DNA of 64,000 bases from Candidatus Ribeiella danica (GTDB lineage Bacteria > Chloroflexota > Chloroflexia > Chloroflexales > Roseiflexaceae). Within the stretch, counting starts at the first letter, position 1, and every line of letters starts with the position of its first letter. The notes below the pieces were generated by a model, which did no database searches, was not told where the DNA came from, and saw only the letters and a list, made by a program, of their open reading frames with translations. Below are positions 42,200 through 49,875 of the stretch, piece after piece. The position numbers were made by a program, and so were the translations under genes. The stretch lies in assembly GCA_016717335.1 (NCBI GenBank), contig JADKFS010000001.1:1302001-1366000 (forward strand). The letters are read 5' to 3'.

Positions 42200-44080
42200 A
42201 TGACTGATGTTCCCCGCGGCAGGCGGCTGCCGCGCCGCCGCACTGTGCTGACCGTGGCCGCGCTCCTGCTGATCGTCGGCGCGGTCGGCCTGGGCGTCTA
42301 CCTCTGGCGTGGCAGCTCGGCCGCGCCGGGCCGCGCCTTCAGCCTGATCTACCCGCGCCGCGACACCCTGATCGCCACGGTGAATGCGACCGGCCAGCTG
42401 GAGCCGGCCCAGGTCGCCTCGCTCAGCTTCGCTGCGGCCGGGCGGGTCGAAGCGGTGCTGGCCAGGGTCGGCGAGACTGTGGCACGCGGCGCGCCGCTGG
42501 CACGACTCGACACCCGCGACCTCGATCTGCGCGTGGCGCAGGCCCAGGCCGCGCTCGCGCAGGCCCAGGCCAGCTACGACCGGGTCGCGGCCGGATCGAC
42601 GCCGGCCGAGGTCGCCGCCGCCGAGGCGCAGGTCCAGCAGGCCGGCGGACAGCTCCGCCAGGCCCAGGGCAGCGTCACATCCGCCGACCTGCAGGCGGCG
42701 GAGGCCCAGCTCGCCCAGGCGGAGGCCCAGCTCGCGCGGCTCGAGTCTGGCCCGCAGACCAGCGACCTGCAGACGGCCGAGGCCCAGCTCGCGCAGGCTC
42801 AGGCGAACCTGCTTACCCAGCGCAACCAGCTTTCGGCCGCGAAGACCACCGCGCAGCTGCAGGTCGATCAGTCGACCAGCAGCCTGACCCAGGCGCAGGC
42901 GCGCTACGCCGCGGCGCTCCAGAACTGGCAGTACGTCCAGGAGACCGGCAACGACCCGATCACGCCGCGCGTGCCCGACAGCGCGAACCCCGGCAAGACC
43001 AAGCCAAACCGGCTGGGCGAGGCGCAGCGCCAGCAGTACTACACGACCTTCGTGCAGGCCGAGGCGGCCCTGCGCGGCGCCGAGGGCGCGGTCCAGCAGG
43101 CGCTGGTGGCGGCCGAGAACGCGCGCCAGGCCGAGGTGAGCAGCATCCAGGCGGTCGAGCAGCAGGTCGCGATCGCGCAGGCCGGCCTCGACAAGCTGCG
43201 GGCCGGCGCGGAGGCCGATCAGCTCGCGGCGGCGCGGGCGCAGCTGGCCAGCGCGCGAGCCAACCTGAACAAGCTGCGCGGCGAGCAGCGCGGCGGCGCG
43301 CTCCAGGCGGCCCAGGCGGGTGTGGACCAGGCCCAGGCTAACCTTGAGCGTCTGCGCTCCGGCCCGCAGCCGAGCGACCTCGCGGTGGCGCGCGCCCAGG
43401 TGCAGAGCGCCGAGGCCACGCTCGGCCTGGCCAGGCTGGCGCTGGAGCAGGCCACGCTCACCGCTCCATTCGCCGGTGTGGTCGCCCAGGTGAACCTGCA
43501 GGCCGGCGAGACCCCGAGCCCCACCAAGGCGCCGGTGGTGCTGGCCGACCTGTCGAGCTACCACGTCGACGTGACCGTGGACGAGATCGACGTCTCGCGC
43601 CTGGCGGCCGGCCAGCCGGTCACGCTGACGCTGGATGCCCTGCCCGGCCTGGCGCTGCCGGGGCTGGTCGAGACGATCAGCCCGCTGGCCAGCCCCACCA
43701 CCGCCGTGACTTCGTACCAGGTGCGCGTGACGACGACCGCGCAGGACTCGCGCCTGCGCTCGGGGATGTCGGCGAACGCCGATATCGTCGTCGCGCGGCG
43801 GCCGGGCGTGCTGGTCGCGCCGCGGCGGGCCGTGCGCAACGACCGCGGCCGGCTGGTGGCGGATCTCCCGAAGGACCCGTCGATCTGCCTGCTGCCGGTC
43901 GAACGGCGGCCTGCGACGGTCGAGCTGGAGCAGCGCGAGGTCACGACCGGCCTGAGCAACGAGCAGCTGATCGAGATCACTGCGGGCCTGGACGAGCAGA
44001 CCTGCGTCTACGTCGAGGGGATCGACGCGCGCCTGAACATCCTGTTTGGCCCGCCGCCGGGCCTTCGCGGCCGCAATTGA
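42200..44080 (+). CDS. HlyD/MacA-like membrane fusion protein
   Basis: Periplasmic-type adaptor of 626 residues. N-terminal membrane helix (about 15-37), biotinyl-lipoyl half (GQLEPAQVASLSFAAAGRVEAVLARVGETVARGAPLARL), then an unusually long coiled coil (about 105-420) made of many AQAQ/AEAQLAQAQA heptads, a second lipoyl half (LTAPFAGVVAQVNLQAGE) and a C-terminal beta domain. The coiled coil is interrupted around 260-300 by a polar Asn/Pro-rich insertion. Partner of the permease 140 bases downstream. ATG 42200 has GAGG upstream. Confidence 0.85.
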   Translation: MTDVPRGRRLPRRRTVLTVAALLLIVGAVGLGVYLWRGSSAAPGRAFSLIYPRRDTLIATVNATGQLEPAQVASLSFAAAGRVEAVLARVGETVARGAPLARLDTRDLDLRVAQAQAALAQAQASYDRVAAGSTPAEVAAAEAQVQQAGGQLRQAQGSVTSADLQAAEAQLAQAEAQLARLESGPQTSDLQTAEAQLAQAQANLLTQRNQLSAAKTTAQLQVDQSTSSLTQAQARYAAALQNWQYVQETGNDPITPRVPDSANPGKTKPNRLGEAQRQQYYTTFVQAEAALRGAEGAVQQALVAAENARQAEVSSIQAVEQQVAIAQAGLDKLRAGAEADQLAAARAQLASARANLNKLRGEQRGGALQAAQAGVDQAQANLERLRSGPQPSDLAVARAQVQSAEATLGLARLALEQATLTAPFAGVVAQVNLQAGETPSPTKAPVVLADLSSYHVDVTVDEIDVSRLAAGQPVTLTLDALPGLALPGLVETISPLASPTTAVTSYQVRVTTTAQDSRLRSGMSANADIVVARRPGVLVAPRRAVRNDRGRLVADLPKDPSICLLPVERRPATVELEQREVTTGLSNEQLIEITAGLDEQTCVYVEGIDARLNILFGPPPGLRGRN

Positions 44081-44092
44081 CAGGACTTATGC

Positions 44093-44200
44093 AGACGGCG
44101 GCCGAACCCCTCCCCCGTGCCCCCTCCCCTGCCAGGGGAGGGAGCAAATAGATGGCATCGGGATGCGGTCGCATAACGACTGCATCCCAATGCCGTAGCC
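44093..44200. repeat. Dispersed repeat family B, copy 5
   Basis: CCCCTCCCCCGTGCCCCCTCC, hairpin CCCCTCCCCTGCC / AGGGGAGGG, then the dyad GGGATGCGGTCGC / imperfect GACTGCATCCC (44161-44190), as in the family B part at 37383. It lies between two genes of one likely operon. Confidence 0.7.
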
Positions 44201-44218
44201 ATTGTCGAAAGTCCCCGC

Positions 44219-45463
44219 ATGAATCTAGTTGAATCAATCCGGGTGGCCTTCAGTAGCCTGCTGGCCAACAAGCTGCGGGCGATCTTGACCATGCTCGGGA
44301 TCATCATCGGCGTGGGCGCGGTGATCACGCTGCTGGCGCTCGGCGGCGCGATCCAGAACCTGGTCACCAGCCAGCTGCAGGGCCTCGGCTCGAACCTGGT
44401 GTTCATCTTCCCCGGCACCAACGACCCCGAGCAGAACCGCCGCGTGCCGCCGGTGCTGACCAACGCCGACGTGGCCGCGCTGGCGGACCCGCTGAACGTG
44501 CCGGCCGCCGCGGCGGTGTGCGCCACGCTCACCCGCGGCGGGCTGGTGGCCTACGCCGGCGCCAGCTTCGACGGGCGCGTGGCCGGCGTGAGCAGCAACT
44601 TTCTGCAGGTGCGCAACGCCAAGGTCGACCTCGGCAACTTCTTCGATCAGCAGGCGATCGAGGCGCGCTCGCGCGTGGTCGTGCTGGGCGCGAACGTGCG
44701 CACATCGCTGTTTCGCGAGGAGGACCCGATCGGGCGGCGCATCCGGATCAACGACGTCAGCTTCGAGGTGGTCGGCGTGCTGGCGGCCAAGGGCGGCAAC
44801 TTCGGCCCGAGCGACGACGACCAGGTCTTCGTGCCGCTCTCGACCGCGCAGCTGCGGCTGTTTCCGCCGCCGGCCGGCACGATCAACCGCGTGCAGGTCG
44901 GCGTGGTCTACATCCAGGCGATCGACGACAAGAGCGTCGACGCGGTGATCGACCAGGCCACCGCGCTGCTGCGCCAGCGCCACGGCCTGAGCTACCAGGA
45001 CAGCAACTTCACGCTGGTCACCCAGGAGGATCTGATCGCCTCGTTCGGCACGATCACCGGCGCGCTGACGGCGTTCCTGGGCGCGATCGCGGCGATCTCG
45101 CTGCTGGTGGGCGGGATCGGGATCATGAACATCATGCTGGTGAGCGTGACCGAGCGTACCCGCGAGATCGGCCTGCGCAAGGCCGTCGGCGCGCGCCGGC
45201 GCGACATCCGCGCGCAGTTCCTGATCGAGGCGCTGGTGCTGAGCCTGACCGGCGGCCTGCTGGGGATCACGCTCGGCTTCATCCTCTCGATCGTCGGCAC
45301 TGTTCTGCTGCGGCGCCTGGCCGCCGACGCCAGCGCGCAGGTGCAGCTTAGCGCGGTGCTGCTGGCGACGATCACCTCGGTCGCGGTCGGGCTGATCTTT
45401 GGCATCTACCCGGCCCTCCGCGCCTCGCGGCTCAGCCCGATCGACGCGCTGCGCTACGAGTAA
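44219..45463 (+). CDS. MacB-like ABC permease
   Basis: FtsX-superfamily permease of 414 residues: one N-terminal helix (ILTMLGIIIGVGAVITLLAL), a large MacB periplasmic core domain, and three C-terminal helices beginning at ITGALTAFLGAIAAISLLVGGIGIMNIMLVSVTERTREIGLRKAVGA, the most conserved part of MacB. No ATPase domain is present, and no ATPase gene is adjacent, so the pump must use one encoded elsewhere; the LolD-type ATPase at 27600 is one candidate. ATG 44219. Confidence 0.9.
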   Translation: MNLVESIRVAFSSLLANKLRAILTMLGIIIGVGAVITLLALGGAIQNLVTSQLQGLGSNLVFIFPGTNDPEQNRRVPPVLTNADVAALADPLNVPAAAAVCATLTRGGLVAYAGASFDGRVAGVSSNFLQVRNAKVDLGNFFDQQAIEARSRVVVLGANVRTSLFREEDPIGRRIRINDVSFEVVGVLAAKGGNFGPSDDDQVFVPLSTAQLRLFPPPAGTINRVQVGVVYIQAIDDKSVDAVIDQATALLRQRHGLSYQDSNFTLVTQEDLIASFGTITGALTAFLGAIAAISLLVGGIGIMNIMLVSVTERTREIGLRKAVGARRRDIRAQFLIEALVLSLTGGLLGITLGFILSIVGTVLLRRLAADASAQVQLSAVLLATITSVAVGLIFGIYPALRASRLSPIDALRYE

Positions 45464-45562
45464 CTGGCCGGAATGATCAGCGAATAGCGCCAATCTACGC
45501 GAATATCAAGCGCTACATCTGGGGAAATTCGTGCCTTCGTGGTTCTGTGGAAGGCACTGGCT

Positions 45563-46180
45563 TTAGGGCAGCGCGACGTCGCTCACCAGCGTGACGCCGT
45601 AGCGCCTGGGGAAGACCGCTATCAGCGCCGCCGCATTGGTCTGGCCGCCGTCGTAGGCGATCGTCACCTGCTCGTTGCCGGTCTCGGCCGTGAAGCCGCG
45701 CACGGCCGAGTTGCGCCGCAGCGTGCCGCGGACGGTCGCGGCGCAGGGCGGGCAGACCATCTTCTCGACGAGAATCGTGGCGCGCCGCTGTGGCGCGGCG
45801 CTCGCGGCGACGGGCGCCTGGCCGGCGGGGGGGATCGCCGTGTCGACCTGGCGCGCCGCCAGCGCGGGCAGCAGCAGCCCGAGCAGCCCGTAGGCCAGCG
45901 CGAAGGTGGCCAGCAGCAGGGCCGGCTGGCGCCAGCGCGCTATGCCGCGCAGGCCGCAGGAGCTGGCCCGCCGCAGCGCCAGCGCGGTCCCCGCCAGCAG
46001 CAGCGCGGCCCCGCCCGCCAGCGCGACGCCCCGGTCGAACGTCAGGCCCGCCAGCGCCGACGAGGAGCCGAGCCCCAGCAGCACCGCCGCGCTCGGCCCA
46101 ATGCAGCAGAGGCTGCCGACGGCCCCGGCGAGCGCGCCCCAGGCCCCGGATCGTTTCGCCGCTGTCGAGGGGTCGCCCAT
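45563..46180 (-). CDS. MerT-like transporter fused to a heavy-metal domain
   Basis: 205-residue membrane protein. The N-terminal part is MerT-like: GALAGAVGSLCCIGPSAAVLLGLG has the vicinal cysteine pair in the first helix, followed by two more helices (about 45-65 and 85-110). The C-terminal part is a MerP-like heavy-metal-associated domain with VEKMVCPPCAATVRG (CxxC). Such fusions pass Hg2+ or a related ion into the cytosol. No merA, merR or merB is adjacent. ATG 46180 has AAGGAG upstream; a longer frame has no support. Confidence 0.85.
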   Translation of the reverse strand: MGDPSTAAKRSGAWGALAGAVGSLCCIGPSAAVLLGLGSSSALAGLTFDRGVALAGGAALLLAGTALALRRASSCGLRGIARWRQPALLLATFALAYGLLGLLLPALAARQVDTAIPPAGQAPVAASAAPQRRATILVEKMVCPPCAATVRGTLRRNSAVRGFTAETGNEQVTIAYDGGQTNAAALIAVFPRRYGVTLVSDVALP

Positions 46181-46364
46181 GCGCGAGCTGCTCCTTCTTT
46201 TGGGATGAGTTTGATTCGGTAGCCTATTATAGCGCGTTCCACGTGCGCTTGCATGGACGTTTGCTCCGGGGCGCTGCGCCCGCCTCCCCACCTACAGCAA
46301 GGTGCAGAATAGTTGCGCCACAGAGCACATAGAAGGCTCAGAGGGAGTGATTTTGACGGGCAGG

Positions 46365-46440
46365 TCTGGAGGGGCCGATGGCCCCTCCAGACCTCCCCAA
46401 GGTGGGACACCCAACCGCCAAATTCAGTACGGCGAGCACG
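46365..46440. repeat. Dispersed repeat family C, copy 3
   Basis: Perfect dyad GGTCTGGAGGGGCC / GGCCCCTCCAGACC (46368-46399), then TCCCCAAGGTGGG, CAAATTCAG and CGGCGAGC. It lies between two genes pointing the same way on the minus strand. Confidence 0.7.
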
Positions 46441-46475
46441 GCTGCGGGCGACGGGGACGCCCTGCGCTGATGCGG

Positions 46476-47003
46476 TCATCGCCCGGCCGCCGCTGCTCCC
46501 TGTGGCGTCAGCTCGTCGGCGCCACCGGTGCGGTCGCTAGTGCCGGCCAGGCGACCGCGCGCGGTGTCCCGCTGGCCGTGCGCCGGCACGAGGCGCCCGA
46601 CTTGGCCCAGGCCAAAGGCGGGCATACTCCCATAGATCGCCTCATACTGCCCTGGCGCGACGCGGTAGGTCTCATGCCAGATCCCGACATCACCGCTGCT
46701 CACCCGCACCTGTTTGTTGAAGGCGACCCACGCCGGCCAATGCGCGTGGTCGTGGTTGCGAGCGTAGGCTTCGAGGTGCTCAAAGGAGCGCCAGTACTGC
46801 ACGATCACCCCAGGCGACATGATATGGCCAAGATAGCCTGCCTCGGGATGCGCCGCCAGCTCCTTCAACATGCGCGGCATGGCCAGGAAGACCGGCAGCC
46901 ATTTATGGATCTTCCACGGCTTGTTGATCCGCATCCCGATCAGAAATACGACAAAGTCGCCGTCCATTTCGGCGGTCATCTTTTGGGCATAGATCCTCGA
47001 CAT
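46476..47003 (-). CDS. DUF4188 family protein
   Basis: 175-residue protein with the DUF4188 pattern: GDFVVFLIGMRINKPWKIHKWLPVF, LGHIMSPGVIVQYWRSFEHLEAYAR, WPAWVAFNK and WHETYRVAPGQYEAIYGSMP. The fold is related to dimeric alpha-beta barrel monooxygenases and chlorite-dismutase-like proteins; the natural substrate is unknown. ATG 47003 has AGGAG upstream. It is downstream of the small exported peptide gene and probably co-transcribed with it. Confidence 0.85.
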   Translation of the reverse strand: MSRIYAQKMTAEMDGDFVVFLIGMRINKPWKIHKWLPVFLAMPRMLKELAAHPEAGYLGHIMSPGVIVQYWRSFEHLEAYARNHDHAHWPAWVAFNKQVRVSSGDVGIWHETYRVAPGQYEAIYGSMPAFGLGQVGRLVPAHGQRDTARGRLAGTSDRTGGADELTPQGAAAAGR

Positions 47004-47124
47004 CGGCTTGCTCCTGTGGCGAACGATGGGCATACACACAGATCTGTGCGCGCATCGAGCCATACGACGTAGCGGCGGGCAAACGATCGGCCCGGCGAAG
47101 CACGCGCCCGATTCGCGGCGCGGA

Positions 47125-47316
47125 TTAGTGCCCGGGCTTTTGGATGTTGGTGTCAACATCGGCGAAGGCCACGGCGCCGTGCCCCGGCTTCTGGATATAC
47201 TGCTCGGTCGCGCTGGGCGACTGCTGCCTGGCGATCGGGCTGCCTCCCCACACCACACCCAAAGCCACGGCGGCGGCCAGCCCGAGCATAATCAGAGTCT
47301 TGTACAGCGTTCGCAT
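47125..47316 (-). CDS. Small exported peptide with IQKPGH repeats
   Basis: 63-residue product. N-terminal signal or membrane segment (about 5-24), then a short polar tail in which the hexapeptide IQKPGH occurs twice, once preceded by Tyr and once as the very C-terminus, separated by GAVAFADVDTN. ATG 47316 follows AAGGAG at 6 bases, better than the longer frame. I know no family. The conserved ribosome site, signal segment and internal repeat support a real gene. Confidence 0.6.
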   Translation of the reverse strand: MRTLYKTLIMLGLAAAVALGVVWGGSPIARQQSPSATEQYIQKPGHGAVAFADVDTNIQKPGH

Positions 47317-47349
47317 CGTCGTCTCCTTGCTGATGGTGGCGTTCATCGC

Positions 47350-47809
47350 TCACTGCGATGCCCACAGGATACGCGCGGCGCCCTACCCGACTCGCACATC
47401 GCTCCTACTGTGCGCCTACAGGCGTCGTACGGCAGAGCGACAGGTCGTCGTCGTAGCGCGCCTGGGCCGCGCAGGAGGCTCGCCAGAGCTGCTCGGCGAC
47501 CGGCGCGCGTCCGCCCCCGCCAGAGCACCATGCAGGTGTCGTGCGCCGCGTCGCGCAGCGCATCCTCAACATTGGGCGTATGGAACGTCGCTTAGTACTG
47601 CCGTGTGATATTATAGTAGTGGGCAGTCGGCAGAAGCCAGCCGGCAGTACGACGGATGGCATCACAACGGCATCTCGTTCGTGCATAGTGGCTCAATAGT
47701 TTTGCTCATAGCTATAGGCGATCACTTTCCTCTACCTCATCCATGAGCCGCACCATTGCACAACACAACCCTCTATTCAGATCGTTGATAAAGTAGATCG
47801 GGACACGAC
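47350..47809. other. Non-coding or decayed interval
   Basis: No intact gene is supported. On the minus strand a frame with VEDALRDAAHDTCMVLW and, in another frame, ARYDDDLSLCR looks like a decayed protein end with a frameshift, but I cannot name it. CAGTCGGCAG/CAGCCGGCAG words at 47620-47650 are a degenerate repeat of the TGACTAC type. The composition becomes less GC-rich towards the accessory block. Confidence 0.35.
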
Positions 47810-48598
47810 ATGCCCCTTCCGCTAGACGTAACTGCACTGCTGGATGCTTTGCTCGCCGGCATTCACAATACGCTCGGACCAGATCTCGTCGGTGTGTACC
47901 TGCGCGGCTCACTTGCGTTAGGCGACTTTATCCCGGCCACCAGCGACATCGATGTTCTTGCTGTGACCGAGTGGCCCGTTACCGCTGCGGAGTTCACTGC
48001 GCTTGCGGCCACGCACGCAGACCTTGCGGCATCGCCGAGCCCCTACGCCACCCGCCTGGAGATCGCCTACATTGACCGTGCCGCGCTCAAGCACTTCGCA
48101 CCCGGCCAGCGTCACCCCACGCTTGGGCAGGGTGAAGCCCTGGCCTGGAGCGAGCATCGGGATAACTGGGTCTTCGAGCGCTGGACCGTCCGCGAATCTG
48201 GTGTGACGCTCTTTGGTCCGGCGCCACACACCCTGATCGACCCGATTGGGCCAGAGGATCTGCGCCTGGCCGCGCGTAGCCGCCTGCGTGATTGGGCTGA
48301 TTGGGCTGACCAGCCCGACGCTCCCGATTTTCTGCTACCCTGCAGCCATAAAGCGTACGTGGTCGAGACGATGTGCCGCGCCTTGTATACCGTGGCATGC
48401 AGCAAGCTGGCGAGCAAATCTCGCGCTGTCGCCTGGGCGGCCGCAACCCTCCCTGAGCCCTGGCCTTCCTTGGTCGAGCGGTCACAGATGTGGCGCACCG
48501 ACCGGACGCTTGATCCTGCGACCGTGCCAGATGTGCTGCGTTTCGTCCATTGGGCGCTTTCGGACGGTGCCACCTTGCTGGGGGGCGAATCGTGCTGA
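47810..48598 (+). CDS. Aminoglycoside nucleotidyltransferase-like protein
   Basis: 262-residue protein of the nucleotidyltransferase fold with a DUF4111 C-terminal domain, like AadA. The active-site motif is YLRGSLALGDFIPATSDIDVLAVT (GS plus DxD), and a third acidic residue is expected in LEIAYID. AadA adenylylates streptomycin and spectinomycin; the substrate here is uncertain, and resistance should not be assumed. ATG 47810. First gene of the lower-GC accessory block. Confidence 0.8.
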   Translation: MPLPLDVTALLDALLAGIHNTLGPDLVGVYLRGSLALGDFIPATSDIDVLAVTEWPVTAAEFTALAATHADLAASPSPYATRLEIAYIDRAALKHFAPGQRHPTLGQGEALAWSEHRDNWVFERWTVRESGVTLFGPAPHTLIDPIGPEDLRLAARSRLRDWADWADQPDAPDFLLPCSHKAYVVETMCRALYTVACSKLASKSRAVAWAAATLPEPWPSLVERSQMWRTDRTLDPATVPDVLRFVHWALSDGATLLGGESC

Positions 48599-48857
48599 GC
48601 GCCGCCACTAACGAGATCGATCTTGCTTGTTTGAAGAGTGCTGGCAGTTATACTACTGCGGTGTATGCGACGAATCAGATTGCCTTTCAGGCGATTCGTC
48701 GCATTGAGCGAATCGGCTCGCCAAAGCTACCAGGCGATCAGAGTGGACGAGCTACTGTGCCTACTTGTAGTTATGCATCTCAGGGAGTGACAGGCACGGC
48801 TCTCATGGCGCACGTTGCTGCTGAACTGAATCTGCCGAAAGGAATTGGATCGTTGCG
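48599..48857. other. Non-coding interval with an inverted repeat
   Basis: No supported gene. The notable feature is a perfect 11-base inverted repeat TGCGACGAATC (48666-48676) / GATTCGTCGCA (48693-48703) with a 16-base loop that itself holds GCCT/AGGC. It lacks a T-tail, so it is not a standard terminator; I see no attC boxes around it. Confidence 0.5.
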
Positions 48858-49658
48858 ATGCCTGAGCAAATAAAGCTGAACGAAGGCCGACGACTCTTTG
48901 GCTTGAATCCTCAGGGCTATGAGGACGCTCGGCCCGACTATCCCTTGTGGATATTTGATCACCTTCGGGAGTGTGGAGCGCTCGTCGATGGTACTCCAAC
49001 CCTGGAGATCGGTGCGGGAACCGGTAAGGCTACGCGGCGCCTGCTGGAATATGGCGCCAACCCGTTAACAATCGTTGAGCCGGATGCGCGTTTCGCCGCT
49101 ATGCTTGGCGCGGCGGCCAACGCTTCACCTGCAGACTGTCGTGTCGTACACGACAGTTTTGAGGATGTCATACTGTCCGACAATCAGTTCGACCTGATAG
49201 CCGCTGCGACGGCATTCCACTGGATCGAACCGACTTCGGGCCTGCGCAAGATCAAGCGCCTGCTCAGGCCCGATGGATTCGTGGCGCTTTTCTGGAATGT
49301 GTTGGGCGACCTGGATAAAGAAGATCTGTTTCACGACGCGACGCATAGCCTGCTTGCGCCCTTGGCAGTTGGCCCATCCGAAAAACCTGACACAGTGCCA
49401 TTCGCGCTCGACCGCGGGGCGAGGCAAGCAGAGGCCGAAGCGGCCGGATTCAAAACGACCGACTATCTTGAGTCCCGGTGGTCGCTCGTGCTTACTACTG
49501 TCGAGGTTGGGAGACTCTACGAAAGCTTCTCGCACATCCAACGGCTTGATGCCGACTCACGAGCGAAACTGCTGGACGAACTGATGGCAATAGCCGACAT
49601 TCAGTTCAACGGAAACGTCGTTCGAAACGTCACGTCTTGTCTCTACGTGTTCTCGTAG
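48858..49658 (+). CDS. Class I SAM-dependent methyltransferase
   Basis: 266-residue methyltransferase. Motif I is LEIGAGTGKATRRLLEYGA, motif II IVEPDARFAAMLG, motif IV around FDLIAAATAFHWIEP (the AFHW phrase is common in small-molecule and ubiquinone/phytotoxin-type enzymes), and post-motif LLRPDGFVALFWN. The substrate is unknown. ATG 48858. Codon use and GC are lower than in the surrounding chromosome. Confidence 0.85.
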   Translation: MPEQIKLNEGRRLFGLNPQGYEDARPDYPLWIFDHLRECGALVDGTPTLEIGAGTGKATRRLLEYGANPLTIVEPDARFAAMLGAAANASPADCRVVHDSFEDVILSDNQFDLIAAATAFHWIEPTSGLRKIKRLLRPDGFVALFWNVLGDLDKEDLFHDATHSLLAPLAVGPSEKPDTVPFALDRGARQAEAEAAGFKTTDYLESRWSLVLTTVEVGRLYESFSHIQRLDADSRAKLLDELMAIADIQFNGNVVRNVTSCLYVFS

Positions 49659-49661
49659 TGG

Positions 49662-49762
49662 TCAACCACAGTGATGTTGCTGGGGATCGCCCCTCCAAGC
49701 CTCCCCAGGTGGGGGTGCCCACACACCCCTAGTTGGCAGGATCAGTGTGGCGAGCCACTCGT
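49662..49762. repeat. Dispersed repeat family C, decayed copy 4
   Basis: TCAACCACAGTGATG, CCCCTCCAAGCCTCCCCAGG, TGGGGGTGCCCACACACCCC and GTGGCGAGCCACTCG follow the family C order with substitutions. Its presence inside the accessory block shows that the block has been resident long enough to gain a local repeat, or came from a relative with the same repeats. Confidence 0.55.
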
Positions 49763-49777
49763 TGGCACGTACGCGAT

Positions 49778-49833
49778 GCATAACACTTCAAGCCGACGTC
49801 GCTTCGCGGCGCGGCTTAATTCAGACGTTCGGC
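49778..49833 (+). mobile_element. attC-like integron recombination site
   Basis: Fifty-six bases with the attC plan: outer box GCATAAC (49778-49784), CTTCAAGCCGAC, a short stem GTCGC / GCGGC around TTC, GCGGCTTAATTCAG, and outer box GTTCGGC (49827-49833), close to the GTTRRRY/RYYYAAC consensus. The inner AAGCCG / CGGCTT arms pair. The sequence is strikingly like the common attC type of environmental and resistance cassettes. The next gene starts 43 bases later, as in a cassette. No integrase is in the window. Confidence 0.7.
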
Positions 49834-49875
49834 GGATTCATGCCTCTGTTTCTATAGCCAAGGAAGTCAGCTGTT

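Noticed and set aside
48550..48873. 107-codon frame between the nucleotidyltransferase and methyltransferase genes
   Set aside because: Overlaps both neighbours, crosses a strong inverted repeat and has no recognisable domain.
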